Assembly (NCBI GenBank): GCA_905373565.1
Contig: CAJPTT010000021.1
Location: 1-13,185, forward strand
Reading direction: 5' to 3'
DNA from: an uncultured Treponema sp.
GTDB taxonomy: Bacteria; Spirochaetota; Spirochaetia; Treponematales; Treponemataceae
Length of the DNA stretch: 13,185 nucleotides
The translations under genes were made by a program, and so were the position numbers. Of this stretch, positions 1-7,617 are shown piece by piece. The notes below the pieces were generated by a model. That model worked only from the letters and a program-made list of their open reading frames with translations. It did no database searches and was not told the DNA's origin. Within the stretch, counting starts at the first letter, position 1; every line of letters starts with the position of its first letter.

Positions 1-22
1 AACTCGATTTTGCGGAGAATCC

Positions 23-100
23 CTGACATCCTGTCAGAAGCGATATTTTGGCTTTGCCAAAATTCGTAATCAACTGATGAACAAGGAGGTTCATCAGTTG
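23..100. repeat. Cluster of three hairpins, possible intergenic repeat element
   Basis: Three perfect inverted repeats follow one another. The first is a 6-bp stem with a 3-nt loop (23-28 / 32-37). The second is an 8-bp stem, ATTTTGGC / GCCAAAAT, with a TTT loop (45-52 / 56-63). The third is a 12-bp stem, CAACTGATGAAC / GTTCATCAGTTG, with loop AAGGAG (71-82 / 89-100). None is followed by a T-tract on either strand, so they are not ordinary intrinsic terminators. The compact design resembles REP/MITE-like dispersed intergenic palindromes. Whether copies exist elsewhere in the genome cannot be seen here. A short open frame at 1-69 runs through the first two hairpins but has no supporting signal. 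Confidence 0.5.
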
Positions 101-170
101 ATAAAGGTACTATCTGTGCCGCTTAAAATAAACCTTTTTTACCCATTTCCTAAAATATAAAAATAAAACC

Positions 171-199
171 TTGACTTTTCCGAAAAAGTCCCGTACACT
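171..199 (+). promoter_or_regulatory. Sigma-70-type promoter of ptsN with overlapping palindrome
   Basis: A -35 box TTGACT (171-176) and a -10 box TACACT (194-199) are separated by exactly 17 nt, each close to consensus. Transcription should begin about 7 nt after the -10 box, at or next to the A of the ATG at 206, so the ptsN mRNA may be leaderless. An inverted repeat GACTTTT / AAAAGTC with a 4-nt centre (173-179 / 184-190) covers the end of the -35 box and the spacer, where a repressor could bind. The regulator is unknown. Confidence 0.6.
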
Positions 200-205
200 A
201 AAGAT

Positions 206-652
206 ATGAACTTGAAAACCGTTTTGACACCTGAAACTGTCAATCTCCATTTAAAGGGAACCTCTAAAGAGGAAATTATCGATGAATTGCTTGATATGCT
301 CGTTCAGGCAGGAAAGGTAAAAGATAAAGCAGTTGCCCGAGCCTGCGTGTTAGATCGTGAACGCAAAATGTCCACCGGCATGAAGCACGGCATTGCAATA
401 CCGCACGGAAAAACCGACTCGGTAAGCGATCTTGTAGCCTGTATCGGCATTTCAGATCATCCGGTTGATTTTGATTCACTGGATCAAGAGCCGTGTCGAA
501 TTTTTATTATGACGCTTTCGCCGATTGATAAAACAGGACCTCATTTGCAATTTCTCGCAGAAGTTAGTTTACTGTTCAAAAGCGCGGAAAAACGCCAAGA
601 AATACTCAACGCAACTGATAAGTCCGATATTATCCGTATTTTAACCGAGTAG
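206..652 (+). CDS. ptsN: PTS EIIA (nitrogen/fructose-type, PtsN-like) protein
   Basis: This 148-residue protein is the length of a single EIIA type-2 (PtsN/EIIA-fructose) domain, a cytoplasmic protein phosphorylated on one histidine by HPr or NPr. The signature GMKHGIAIPHGK (residues 58-69) is clear, with His67 as the expected phosphorylation site. The C-terminal part (HLQFLAEVSLLF, about 113-124) is also typical of the family. No EIIB or EIIC transporter gene lies nearby. Treponemes are known to carry incomplete PTS sets, so a regulatory role is likelier than sugar uptake. The ATG at 206 has no Shine-Dalgarno sequence and lies where transcription is predicted to start. The next gene starts 53 bp downstream with its own strong RBS and is probably co-transcribed. 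The family is certain; the exact symbol is less so. Confidence 0.88.
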   Translation: MNLKTVLTPETVNLHLKGTSKEEIIDELLDMLVQAGKVKDKAVARACVLDRERKMSTGMKHGIAIPHGKTDSVSDLVACIGISDHPVDFDSLDQEPCRIFIMTLSPIDKTGPHLQFLAEVSLLFKSAEKRQEILNATDKSDIIRILTE

Positions 653-705
653 TAATACAGCTTCGGTACAATAATTAAACGGCTAATAACACTTGAGGAG
701 GTTTT

Positions 706-939
706 ATGCTTGTAAATGTATTAACGGCAGGCGACGATGTAAGTGAAAAATTAAAGACATACTGCAACGGTTTGCCTGATGTCGATAAGAAGATTATGGA
801 TGCGGCATCCGATGAAGGGAAAAGCTTTATGGGTGCGCATGGGGTATCTGCAGCCCCGATGGTAGTCGTACTTGATGAAGAAGGAAAAGACCTGTTAAAG
901 ACCGTCGATATGGGTGAACTTGAAAAATTCTTTTCTTAA
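706..939 (+). CDS. Small thioredoxin/glutaredoxin-fold-like protein without a CxxC motif
   Basis: A 77-residue soluble protein. The start is well supported: GAGGAGG at 695-701 lies 4 nt before the ATG. The pattern is that of a glutaredoxin-like fold: a short N-terminal strand, a helix with the only cysteine (Cys20), then GVSAAPMVVVLDEEGK (residues 46-61). In that segment Pro51 would be the cis-proline and the following strand and Asp/Gly turn fit the family. The usual N-terminal CxxC active site is absent; the corresponding loop reads TAGDDVS. It is therefore probably not a normal dithiol reductant and may be a binding or monothiol variant. A TACAAT hexamer at 667-672 could be a -10 box, but no -35 partner is visible, so read-through from ptsN is the simpler view. 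The fold assignment is by pattern only. Confidence 0.75.
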   Translation: MLVNVLTAGDDVSEKLKTYCNGLPDVDKKIMDAASDEGKSFMGAHGVSAAPMVVVLDEEGKDLLKTVDMGELEKFFS

Positions 940-960
940 ATTTCTCCTTATGCTTATTTT

Positions 961-1004
961 AAAGAAAGCCTCTCGGAAGTGTTACTTCGGGAGGCTTTCT
1001 TTTC
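961..1004 (+). terminator. Intrinsic terminator, probably bidirectional, between convergent genes
   Basis: A 12-bp perfect stem, AAAGAAAGCCTC (961-972) with GAGGCTTTCTTT (991-1002), is capped by a further GAAGT/ACTTC stem and a GTT loop. It ends in TTTCTTTT on the plus strand. On the minus strand the stem is followed by CTTTAAAA-type sequence. It can therefore end both the ptsN transcript and the convergent galE transcript. The remaining 108 bp up to the galE stop are AT-rich with no clear second terminator. Confidence 0.88.
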
Positions 1005-1112
1005 GGTACATAGACGTAATGTCCTATCTTTTAAAATCAAATATGAAATAGAAGCTTTTTAAAAGTTTCTGTTTTTAACAGGCATCTTTATTTTCAACGC
1101 ATTACACATCGT

Positions 1113-2081
1113 CTAAAGATTTTTATACATATTCCATGTTGATTCAATCAAGGTTTTGATATCGGAGTATTGCGGATTCCAGCCGATTGTTTCGCGGGCA
1201 CGCTGCGATGTTGCATATAGCTCGGCGGGATCTCCGGCACGGCGACCGACAAAGCGTGCGGGTATTGCCCTTCCGGTAATGGAGCGCGCTGCGGTAAGCA
1301 TTTCACTGACGGTAATGCCGACTTCACTGCCGAGATTGACGATAAGACTGTTGTTAGTTTTATCGATATAGTGCAGCGCGTCGGTATGCGCTTTCGCAAG
1401 GTCGCTCACGTGTACATAGTCGCGGATACAGGTACCGTCGCGCGTGGGGTAATCATTACCGAAAATCTGAAGTTCTTTCCGCATACCGGCCGCAACTTCC
1501 ATAATGATGGGCAAAAGGTTTTGCGGATTCCGCTCAAGCCCCTTAATGGCGCCGGACGGATCATAGCCCGCCGCATTAAAGTATCGCAGCGATGCAAACT
1601 TGAGCCCTTTAAGCCGGTCATACCATTGCAAAAATTCTTCGGTCTTAAGCTTGGTAAAGCCGTAATAACTTTCGGGTTTTTTCGGGTGCTTTTCGTCGAT
1701 AGGAAGATATTCCGGTGAACCGTAGACGGCAGCCGACGATGAAAATACAAAACGGAGGCAGCCGTGCTTAACCGCTGCATTTAAGATATTCATCGTTGCC
1801 GAAATATTATTGATAGAATATTTTTCGGGATTCACCATCGATTCCCCTACCGCCTTAAATGCAGCTAAATACACAGCTCCGTCAAATCCACGGGCAAAGG
1901 CCGCATCGATGTCGTCGCTGTGCCGGGTATCACCGGCAATAAACTCCGTTCCCGGGAAAATATTGCAAAGTTGTCCCGAAGATAAATTGTCGAATACCGT
2001 AACCGAATGTCCGGCTTCCAGCATCGCCTTAACTACATGGCTGCCGATATATCCGGCTCCGCCGATAACCAATATACGCAT
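1113..2081 (-). CDS. galE: UDP-glucose 4-epimerase
   Basis: A cytoplasmic NAD-dependent epimerase of the extended SDR family that interconverts UDP-glucose and UDP-galactose, feeding surface glycans and galactose use. At 322 residues it is near the usual GalE length (about 330-340). The Rossmann motif GGAGYIGSH is at residues 7-15. The catalytic Ser lies in FSSSAAVYG (Ser116 by alignment) and the YxxxK pair is Tyr140/Lys144 in YYGFTK. The RYFNAAGYDP segment (167-175) and RDGTCIRDYVHV (214-225) are GalE hallmarks. The ATG at 2081 has AGAGGGG (2086-2092) at proper spacing. It follows malQ on the same strand by 64 bp without a strong promoter of its own, so it is likely the last gene of a malQ-galE unit ending at the shared terminator. 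Confidence 0.95.
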   Translation of the reverse strand: MRILVIGGAGYIGSHVVKAMLEAGHSVTVFDNLSSGQLCNIFPGTEFIAGDTRHSDDIDAAFARGFDGAVYLAAFKAVGESMVNPEKYSINNISATMNILNAAVKHGCLRFVFSSSAAVYGSPEYLPIDEKHPKKPESYYGFTKLKTEEFLQWYDRLKGLKFASLRYFNAAGYDPSGAIKGLERNPQNLLPIIMEVAAGMRKELQIFGNDYPTRDGTCIRDYVHVSDLAKAHTDALHYIDKTNNSLIVNLGSEVGITVSEMLTAARSITGRAIPARFVGRRAGDPAELYATSQRARETIGWNPQYSDIKTLIESTWNMYKNL

Positions 2082-2126
2082 AGTACCCCTCTTATAAATC
2101 CGCCCTGCTTGAGCGATATAAGTAGC

Positions 2127-2157
2127 CCTCTAAAAACTACAGTTTTTAGAGGTTTTT
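2127..2157 (+). terminator. Perfect hairpin at the malQ 3' end, with a T-tract facing the antisense direction
   Basis: A 12-bp perfect stem, CCTCTAAAAACT (2127-2138) / AGTTTTTAGAGG (2141-2152), is followed by TTTTT (2153-2157) on the plus strand. The malQ stop codon lies within the 3' arm. For the minus-strand malQ transcript no U-tract follows the stem, so read-through to galE is expected. As a terminator it would stop plus-strand antisense transcription. It could also simply protect mRNA ends. Confidence 0.5.
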
Positions 2158-4206
2158 CTTCGGCGGATTCCGTAATGCGATTACACTCCGCAATTGTTTT
2201 ATCAATTCTTTATTCTTGCTTAAAGTTTCTATCGGAAACGGCAGCCGGTATGTCCAGTTCGAATCACTGACCGTACCGGGGATGTTAATTCGTTCATCCT
2301 GTGTCTTGACCATATGCATTTCATTAATTATGAGTCCCAACCAATCTTGTATGGGAAAGATGGCGAAGATCGACGGAACTTTAACTAAGGCGCTCAATAA
2401 CGCTGCGGCTAAGTCCGGCGTATAGGCCGTTTTTTCCCCTTCGATAGAACACAATGCTGTCCGTATGTTGCCGTCAATATGCAGAGCCTCAAAGAACGAA
2501 AGCATATCCGTAGCAGATAATTCCTGTTCCCACCATTGCCGCATCGTCGATGAATCATGCACGGAGGTTACTGCAACGGATTCTGTCGGATACTCTTGCA
2601 GTGGAATAAAAGGACAGCCGTTTTCGCTCCATTTGCGTTCCCATCGAAATACTCGAAGACTCAAAATATGCAATTTTTCCAGAACCTCCGGTAATGCCGC
2701 CGGTTTCGCACCCAAATCTTCGGCACACGGCTGCATATCGACGGAAGCGCATAGCTCCGACAAGATATCTTCCGCTTGCTTTGCCCACAGTTGATTTTGT
2801 TGTACCTCTTTTTTTTCTACCAGTAAAGAAAATTGTTTTTGTTCATCCTCCGATAACGTTCTCCAGGCAGTAGTATTTCGATACAGATACGCTGCAGTAT
2901 ACACGGGCGTGCCATGCATATCTTTCCCAGCTCGTACCAACATACGGTCAGTCCATTTTTGCCTCAAAGCTGTCTCTACTTCCGGAGAAAATCCGCAATG
3001 ATGAATATCGGCCTCACTTTGTATTTCTGCTTTAAAAAGCCACAGCTCCTCAGTACCGATTCTATCGGCAACTTTACGCAACAATCCATGCGCATACAAA
3101 TAGTCGCCGTTCACCGCATTTTGAACGGTATCGGTGTTGATATGCGGCTCGGCCATCCATCGGATACGTTCCTTAGAAAAGCCCGCTTTTCTTAAATCTT
3201 TCATTGTAATTTCCGCATAAGGGATAGGTTTTCCCAAAAGCCCGGTGGTTTCCCCTTCGGTAATAGCCCAAATTCTAAAAAAACCTAAGATATGATCGAG
3301 ACGATACGCATGGTAATACTGTGCCGCATGACGGAGTCGATCTTTCCACCAGCGATAACCGGTTGCTTTTAAATTTGCCCAGTTGTAAATAGGAAAACCC
3401 CAATTTTGTCCCGTAGGGTTATCACCGTCAGGCGGACTGCCCGCACGGAGATCGCTGCGGAAATATTCAGGATGCGCCCATACTTCTACCGAATCCTCAT
3501 TCATTAAAATCGGAATATCGCCTTTTAAAAGTATCCCGTTGTCGGCACAATAAGTAACAGCCTTTAAAAGCTGCTTATGCAAGTGCATTTGTACCCATGC
3601 GTAGAATAAATGCTCCCGTTTTGAAACAGGATTATTCCATGCGGCAGTGATTTTTGCCGTTGAAGGAGAACGCATATTGGCACATTCTTTCCAGTCCTTC
3701 CATGAAGCGTGATAGTTTTGCCGCTTAATATTTTTGAATACCGCATATTCGATAATCCACGGATTTGCCTTAATCCATTCGGCAAGTTCACCGTTTTGTA
3801 CATCCGCAATAATTTGCTCTTCGGCCTTATTAAATACGGCATGGAGCAGCACGTTTTTCTCATGTAGTATATCTCGGTATCGAAACCGATCCGCAGGTGT
3901 ATGCGGTTCAAAAGCAATACGCACTTTTTTTATCTCAGCTTTAAAAGGATGCGCTTCCGGTATATCGTCCAAGCAGATGTAGAGAGGATGCAGCGCAAAG
4001 GCTGAAAGTGCATTATAGGGTGAACTGTCAGTGCCCGTATCATTGACGGGTAAAAGCTGGATAATACGCAACCCGGCTTTTTTACAAAAGTCGGCAAAAG
4101 GAATAAGGTCGGAAAATTCGCCGACTCCGCAGCTTTTTTGACTGTACAAAGCGGAAACCGGCACGGCAGTCCCGCATAAAGCCTGATTGAGCGGTGAACA
4201 TTTCAT
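2146..4206 (-). CDS. malQ: 4-alpha-glucanotransferase (amylomaltase, GH77)
   Basis: A cytoplasmic disproportionating enzyme that transfers alpha-1,4-glucan segments between maltodextrins. At 686 residues it is typical of bacterial MalQ. The N-terminal block SCGVGEFSDL...LLPVNDTG (25-58) and SPYNALSAFALHPLY (62-76) is the conserved GH77 start. The three catalytic acids are visible: nucleophile Asp304 in YRLDHILGFFR, acid/base Glu496 in CAEDLG, and Asp551 in SVHDSSTMRQWW. The SVHDSS...WWEQE form resembles the plant DPE2/Bacteroides-type subgroup, but I see no starch-binding domain in front. The start ATG at 4206 is preceded by GAGGAGG (4213-4219) at good spacing. An out-of-frame ATG at 4211 is too close to the SD. 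The gene probably has its own promoter in the 113-bp gap after rarA and reads on into galE. Confidence 0.95.
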   Translation of the reverse strand: MKCSPLNQALCGTAVPVSALYSQKSCGVGEFSDLIPFADFCKKAGLRIIQLLPVNDTGTDSSPYNALSAFALHPLYICLDDIPEAHPFKAEIKKVRIAFEPHTPADRFRYRDILHEKNVLLHAVFNKAEEQIIADVQNGELAEWIKANPWIIEYAVFKNIKRQNYHASWKDWKECANMRSPSTAKITAAWNNPVSKREHLFYAWVQMHLHKQLLKAVTYCADNGILLKGDIPILMNEDSVEVWAHPEYFRSDLRAGSPPDGDNPTGQNWGFPIYNWANLKATGYRWWKDRLRHAAQYYHAYRLDHILGFFRIWAITEGETTGLLGKPIPYAEITMKDLRKAGFSKERIRWMAEPHINTDTVQNAVNGDYLYAHGLLRKVADRIGTEELWLFKAEIQSEADIHHCGFSPEVETALRQKWTDRMLVRAGKDMHGTPVYTAAYLYRNTTAWRTLSEDEQKQFSLLVEKKEVQQNQLWAKQAEDILSELCASVDMQPCAEDLGAKPAALPEVLEKLHILSLRVFRWERKWSENGCPFIPLQEYPTESVAVTSVHDSSTMRQWWEQELSATDMLSFFEALHIDGNIRTALCSIEGEKTAYTPDLAAALLSALVKVPSIFAIFPIQDWLGLIINEMHMVKTQDERINIPGTVSDSNWTYRLPFPIETLSKNKELIKQLRSVIALRNPPKKNL

Positions 4207-4232
4207 CTCATTCCTCCTCGTTACTTGAGCCC

Positions 4233-4261
4233 ATCATAGACCAAAAACGGAAAATTAGAAA
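4233..4261 (-). promoter_or_regulatory. Candidate malQ promoter
   Basis: On the minus strand a TATGAT -10 box (4233-4238) lies 17 nt downstream of a weak TTTCTA -35 box (4256-4261). It would give a leader of about 20 nt carrying the malQ RBS. The -10 is good and the -35 matches only half of consensus. The rest of the rarA-malQ gap (4262-4319) shows no clear terminator. Confidence 0.35.
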
Positions 4262-4319
4262 GAGGGGAAGACGTCGGTGTCAGGGGCAGCACATTTTTTA
4301 AACCCCATACCATACCTTA

Positions 4320-6590
4320 TCATTCTGATTGTGAAACACTCATATAAACGATGGTGCGTGTGTATACGGCAGGTTTCCTACACCGCTGTTCCAGCTGCTG
4401 AATGATTTTTTCGAGCGCGGCCTCGTCTGCAAAAAAAGCACTGCGGATTGCTATGCCGTATTCCGATTCCGCTGAGAACCATCGGCCGAGTTCCGCCTGT
4501 GTTATCAGCCGTTTTTCTTGATAATCTACCTTTTTCAACAGCTGTACGCGGCAGCCAGCGTTTTCCGCGATGCCCGCAACGGTGTTTTCCGTCCATGCGG
4601 TACGTGTATTTCGGCTGTCGGAAAAAAATGCAGCTTCGGCAGCTGCAAAACGATTTACAAATTCATCGGGAGGGAGCAGCGCCGACAGTCTCAGCCCCTG
4701 CTGTGGAAGCGCGAATGCGAAGATAATACGCGCATCGGCGGTATGTTCCTGCTTTATACGGGAAAAAAAAGCCGTAAAACCGTCCGCAGTTGCAGCAGGA
4801 TTATAAGAAATCACGGCATCAAACGCCAGATCGGGAAAAAGAGCGCTGCTTTTCTCTTTCGTATTTATTATGCCGTCTAGGTTTGCCGTACCGTCTGATG
4901 CCCCCATATTCTCTGACGCAGCGGATGGGTTTTCATCGAGCAAGGGGGCGATAGGAAGAACAGTCATAATCGGACGGTTTAAAAATTCAAAGATTTCCGC
5001 ATACCGCAGCGCGGATTGCAAGGCTTCTGAGTGTTCAAAGATCCCCGCAGTACATCCGTTAAGGGTGATACGGGTACTCGGCCACAGCAAAAGCCCCCCG
5101 TCAGCCCGGTACACCAGCACGCGGTCGTCGGCAGACAGGTTTGCCAGTCCGATAAGGGTGTCCCGTATCTGCTCCAATATTTCGGCGCTGCTGCCTTCCG
5201 TCCGTACCTGCCAGTCTTCAACCGTAAAGGTACCTTTCTTTCCCTCGGCAGCCTCATGTATGGCAGCAAGCTGGGTTTCCCGCTTTGCCAATACCTCGTT
5301 CCGTATCTTTTCTTCGTAGCCGGTGTATCCGGGGGTGTAAAACACCCTGCCGATCAGTTCGTCGGGCAGGTACTGCTGCGCAATCCAGTGGTCGCGGTAG
5401 GCATGGGGATACAGATACCCTTCCCCGTGTCCGAGCGATTCTCCGTCGCGGTTCGCGTCTTTCAGGTGATTCGGCACCTCGGTCTGTTCCTTTTCTACCG
5501 CTTTCAGAGCATCAAAAAAACCGAGCGAGCTGTTCGATTTGGGGCATGTCGCAAGATACAGCGCCGCATGGGTCAGATGGTACCTGCCCTCCGGTAAACC
5601 GATACGGTCAAAAGCTGCCGCTGCGCTTGTAACAACAGTTAGTGCATGGGGATCGGCCAGGCCGATATCCTCGCAAGCGGAGATGAGCATACGCCGAAAG
5701 ATAAAGTGAGGAGACTCCCCTGCCCGCACCATTCGGGCAAGCCAGTAGAGCGCAGCATCGGGATCGCTCCCGCGGATGGATTTTATAAAGGCGCTGATGA
5801 TATCGTAATGGTAATCGCCGTCTTTGTCGTAGAGCACCGCTTTTTGTTGGATGCTCTCCTCGGCGACCTGCATATCGATGATGATTTCCGCACCGGCAGG
5901 CGGCGGCCACTGTTCGGCGGAGGTTTCAACGGCTAACTCAAGCGCATTTAAGAGACTGCGCGCATCGCCCGCAGCGGTTTCGACGAGGTGTTCCAATGCG
6001 CCTTCGGTAAAAACGACCTTCCACTTTCCGTAGCCCCGCTCCGTATCCTGCAAGCATCGTTCAACAGTTCGGTACAGGTCGGCATCGGTGAGCGCTTTAA
6101 GCTGAAATACCCTGCTGCGGCTCACTAAGGCTTTATTCACTTCAAAAAAAGGATTTTCGGTTGTCGCGCCGATAAAGATAACGGTTCCGTTTTCTACCCA
6201 CGGCAGCAAAGCATCCTGTTGGGCGCGGTTCCATCGGTGTACTTCATCGACAAAGAGAATAGTCGGTTTCCCGTAGAGTTTTTTATATTGTTCCGCCGAT
6301 GCAATCGCATCTCGTATCTGCTGTACGCCTGCAAGGACGGCGTTTAAACTTAAAAAATTACTTTTGGTATGATTGGCAATAACTTGGGCAAGGGTTGTTT
6401 TTCCCGTCCCCGGCGGCCCGAAAAAGATAACGGACGAAAGCCTGTCCGCTTGGATCGCTCTCCTTAAAAGTCGGCCTTTCCCGACAATATGCTCCTGCCC
6501 GATATACTCGTCAAGACTGCGAGGACGCATTCGTGCAGCAAGCGGAAGTCGTTCTGCCGCCGCTGCTGTTTCGAATAAATCGTTACTCAC
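4320..6590 (-). CDS. rarA: RarA/MgsA-type AAA+ ATPase with a C-terminal methyltransferase-like extension
   Basis: RarA (MgsA/WRNIP1 family) is a clamp-loader-like AAA+ ATPase acting at stalled replication forks. Residues 17-440 match the whole family: Walker A GPPGTGKT (58-65), Walker B FVDEVHR (113-119), sensor 1 GATTENP (141-147), sensor-2 region GDARSLLN (208-215). The MgsA tetramerisation region follows, with DPDAALYWLARM and PHAYRDHW. E. coli RarA ends near 447 residues; this protein has 756. The extra part reads like a class I methyltransferase fold: VLVYRADGGLL (491-501) in the place of motif I and FDAVISYNPA (590-599) in the place of motif IV, with the SAM loop degenerate. The start is GTG at 6590, supported by the canonical N-terminus up to LAARMRPRSLDEYIGQEH. 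It overlaps the upstream lipoprotein stop by 8 nt and has only a weak SD, suggesting translational coupling. A Met21 start would cut conserved residues. Confidence 0.93.
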   Translation of the reverse strand: MSNDLFETAAAAERLPLAARMRPRSLDEYIGQEHIVGKGRLLRRAIQADRLSSVIFFGPPGTGKTTLAQVIANHTKSNFLSLNAVLAGVQQIRDAIASAEQYKKLYGKPTILFVDEVHRWNRAQQDALLPWVENGTVIFIGATTENPFFEVNKALVSRSRVFQLKALTDADLYRTVERCLQDTERGYGKWKVVFTEGALEHLVETAAGDARSLLNALELAVETSAEQWPPPAGAEIIIDMQVAEESIQQKAVLYDKDGDYHYDIISAFIKSIRGSDPDAALYWLARMVRAGESPHFIFRRMLISACEDIGLADPHALTVVTSAAAAFDRIGLPEGRYHLTHAALYLATCPKSNSSLGFFDALKAVEKEQTEVPNHLKDANRDGESLGHGEGYLYPHAYRDHWIAQQYLPDELIGRVFYTPGYTGYEEKIRNEVLAKRETQLAAIHEAAEGKKGTFTVEDWQVRTEGSSAEILEQIRDTLIGLANLSADDRVLVYRADGGLLLWPSTRITLNGCTAGIFEHSEALQSALRYAEIFEFLNRPIMTVLPIAPLLDENPSAASENMGASDGTANLDGIINTKEKSSALFPDLAFDAVISYNPAATADGFTAFFSRIKQEHTADARIIFAFALPQQGLRLSALLPPDEFVNRFAAAEAAFFSDSRNTRTAWTENTVAGIAENAGCRVQLLKKVDYQEKRLITQAELGRWFSAESEYGIAIRSAFFADEAALEKIIQQLEQRCRKPAVYTRTIVYMSVSQSE

Positions 6591-7602
6591 GGTTCCATTC
6601 TATTCGATTAGGGTAGTAGAATCCCCATAAACCGGTATACTTTGTATTGGAATCATTTATACCGGCATAGATGATATAAGCGTTGGCCCCGTAATCAAAT
6701 GCTTTGATAGACTTGATCGTATATTTCCCGACACTGTTGTTATATTGATGAATATTTGCCGACGGAACGGAAGAATATTCTGCTCCCGCTTGAATCAATT
6801 GTGCAGCGATAAGATCGTTATTGAACCCTGCAAGTTTAATTTCTCCATATCCTTTTATACCGCCGATCAGTACCAACTGCTTGCTCGGCAAATAGGTAAT
6901 ACTCTGGGGGCTGCTTACTCCATGTTCGATATCCGTCCATTTGCTGCCGTCATAACAATACAGTGTACTGTTGTCAAAAACGAAAACGGAGTTTGCAGGC
7001 CCTGCACAAATGCCTTTCAACCCGGAAGTAGGACTACCGGTTATTTTTGTACCGGTTTCACTGTAAAGGCCGTCTTCAAGCAAGCAATATGTACGCACTG
7101 CGCCTGAGGGAAATTGAGTATTACTCCATGTATGGATTATCGCGCTGTTTTTAATGGTATAAAATGTATATCCGTTTGATGTTTGATTAAACGCAAAAAC
7201 AGTATCGGTTCCGATAACATACTGCGCATTGTTTGCCGATGCAGGCAATGCAGTCCATGTTGAAGCAGCAGGGTCGTATTTACGAACCGTGAACGATCCG
7301 TCTTGCCCGAATGAAGCATAGAGATTGGTGCCGTCCGTAGCAATCATTGTACACAGACCTGAGGGGCAGTCGCTCTTTTTCGACCATTTTTCGGTGCTTC
7401 CCGCTGACTTTTCATATATTTTTCCATTTGAGGCATACAATGTATCTCCAACCTGCACAATTCCGTGGATAAATCCGGCAACAGATGCGGGGTTTAGTTT
7501 TACCTCCTGTTCGATTGCAGCAAATATCGGCGGATTTTTACATGCTGATGAAACAATTACGGCAGAAATAGCAAGAGCAGCTGTAAACAGTATTTTCTTC
7601 AT
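6583..7602 (-). CDS. Predicted lipoprotein with beta-propeller-like repeats
   Basis: A 339-residue exported protein of unknown function. The N-terminus is a lipoprotein signal: MKK, a hydrophobic stretch to about residue 17, then SSAC with lipidated Cys21. That lipobox is relaxed in the way known for spirochaetes. The mature part contains recurring aromatic and glycine-rich units of roughly 45-50 residues: GDTLYASNGKIYEK...KW (52-73), GTNLYASFG...VRKYD...W (91-116), DGLYSETG (177-184), NSTLYCYDGSKW (211-222). These suggest a kelch- or NHL-like propeller facing the periplasm or cell surface. The end (GLWGFYYPNR, 324-333) looks like a terminal strand. It lies 15 bp after the beta-barrel gene and overlaps rarA, so the three form one transcription unit. 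The RBS AAGGA overlaps the end of the upstream gene. The ligand is unknown. Confidence 0.8.
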   Translation of the reverse strand: MKKILFTAALAISAVIVSSACKNPPIFAAIEQEVKLNPASVAGFIHGIVQVGDTLYASNGKIYEKSAGSTEKWSKKSDCPSGLCTMIATDGTNLYASFGQDGSFTVRKYDPAASTWTALPASANNAQYVIGTDTVFAFNQTSNGYTFYTIKNSAIIHTWSNTQFPSGAVRTYCLLEDGLYSETGTKITGSPTSGLKGICAGPANSVFVFDNSTLYCYDGSKWTDIEHGVSSPQSITYLPSKQLVLIGGIKGYGEIKLAGFNNDLIAAQLIQAGAEYSSVPSANIHQYNNSVGKYTIKSIKAFDYGANAYIIYAGINDSNTKYTGLWGFYYPNRIEWNRE

Positions 7603-7617
7603 AGTTCCGTTCCTTTT

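Noticed and set aside
1..69. Possible 3' end of an upstream gene read through the first two hairpins
   Set aside because: The short frame is fully explained by the palindromes, and its translation has no recognisable pattern; it cannot be judged without upstream sequence.
1050..1070. AT-rich inverted repeat downstream of galE as a second terminator
   Set aside because: The stem is almost only A-T, has one G-T pair and practically no loop. The strong hairpin at 961-1004 suffices.
1371..1718. Open frame on the plus strand inside galE (115 codons)
   Set aside because: It lies entirely antisense to a gene with complete GalE motifs and has no RBS or recognisable protein pattern.
4209..4217. Two-codon ORF (ATG AGA TGA) overlapping the malQ start
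   Set aside because: Its ATG lies only 1 nt after the Shine-Dalgarno sequence, too close for initiation. The malQ ATG 5 nt later is spaced correctly.
5031..5597. 188-codon plus-strand frame opposite rarA, with neighbouring frames at 4870-5319 and 5285-5632
   Set aside because: Antisense to the clear RarA coding sequence. Several overlapping frames in this GC-richer part are expected by composition, and none resembles a protein family.
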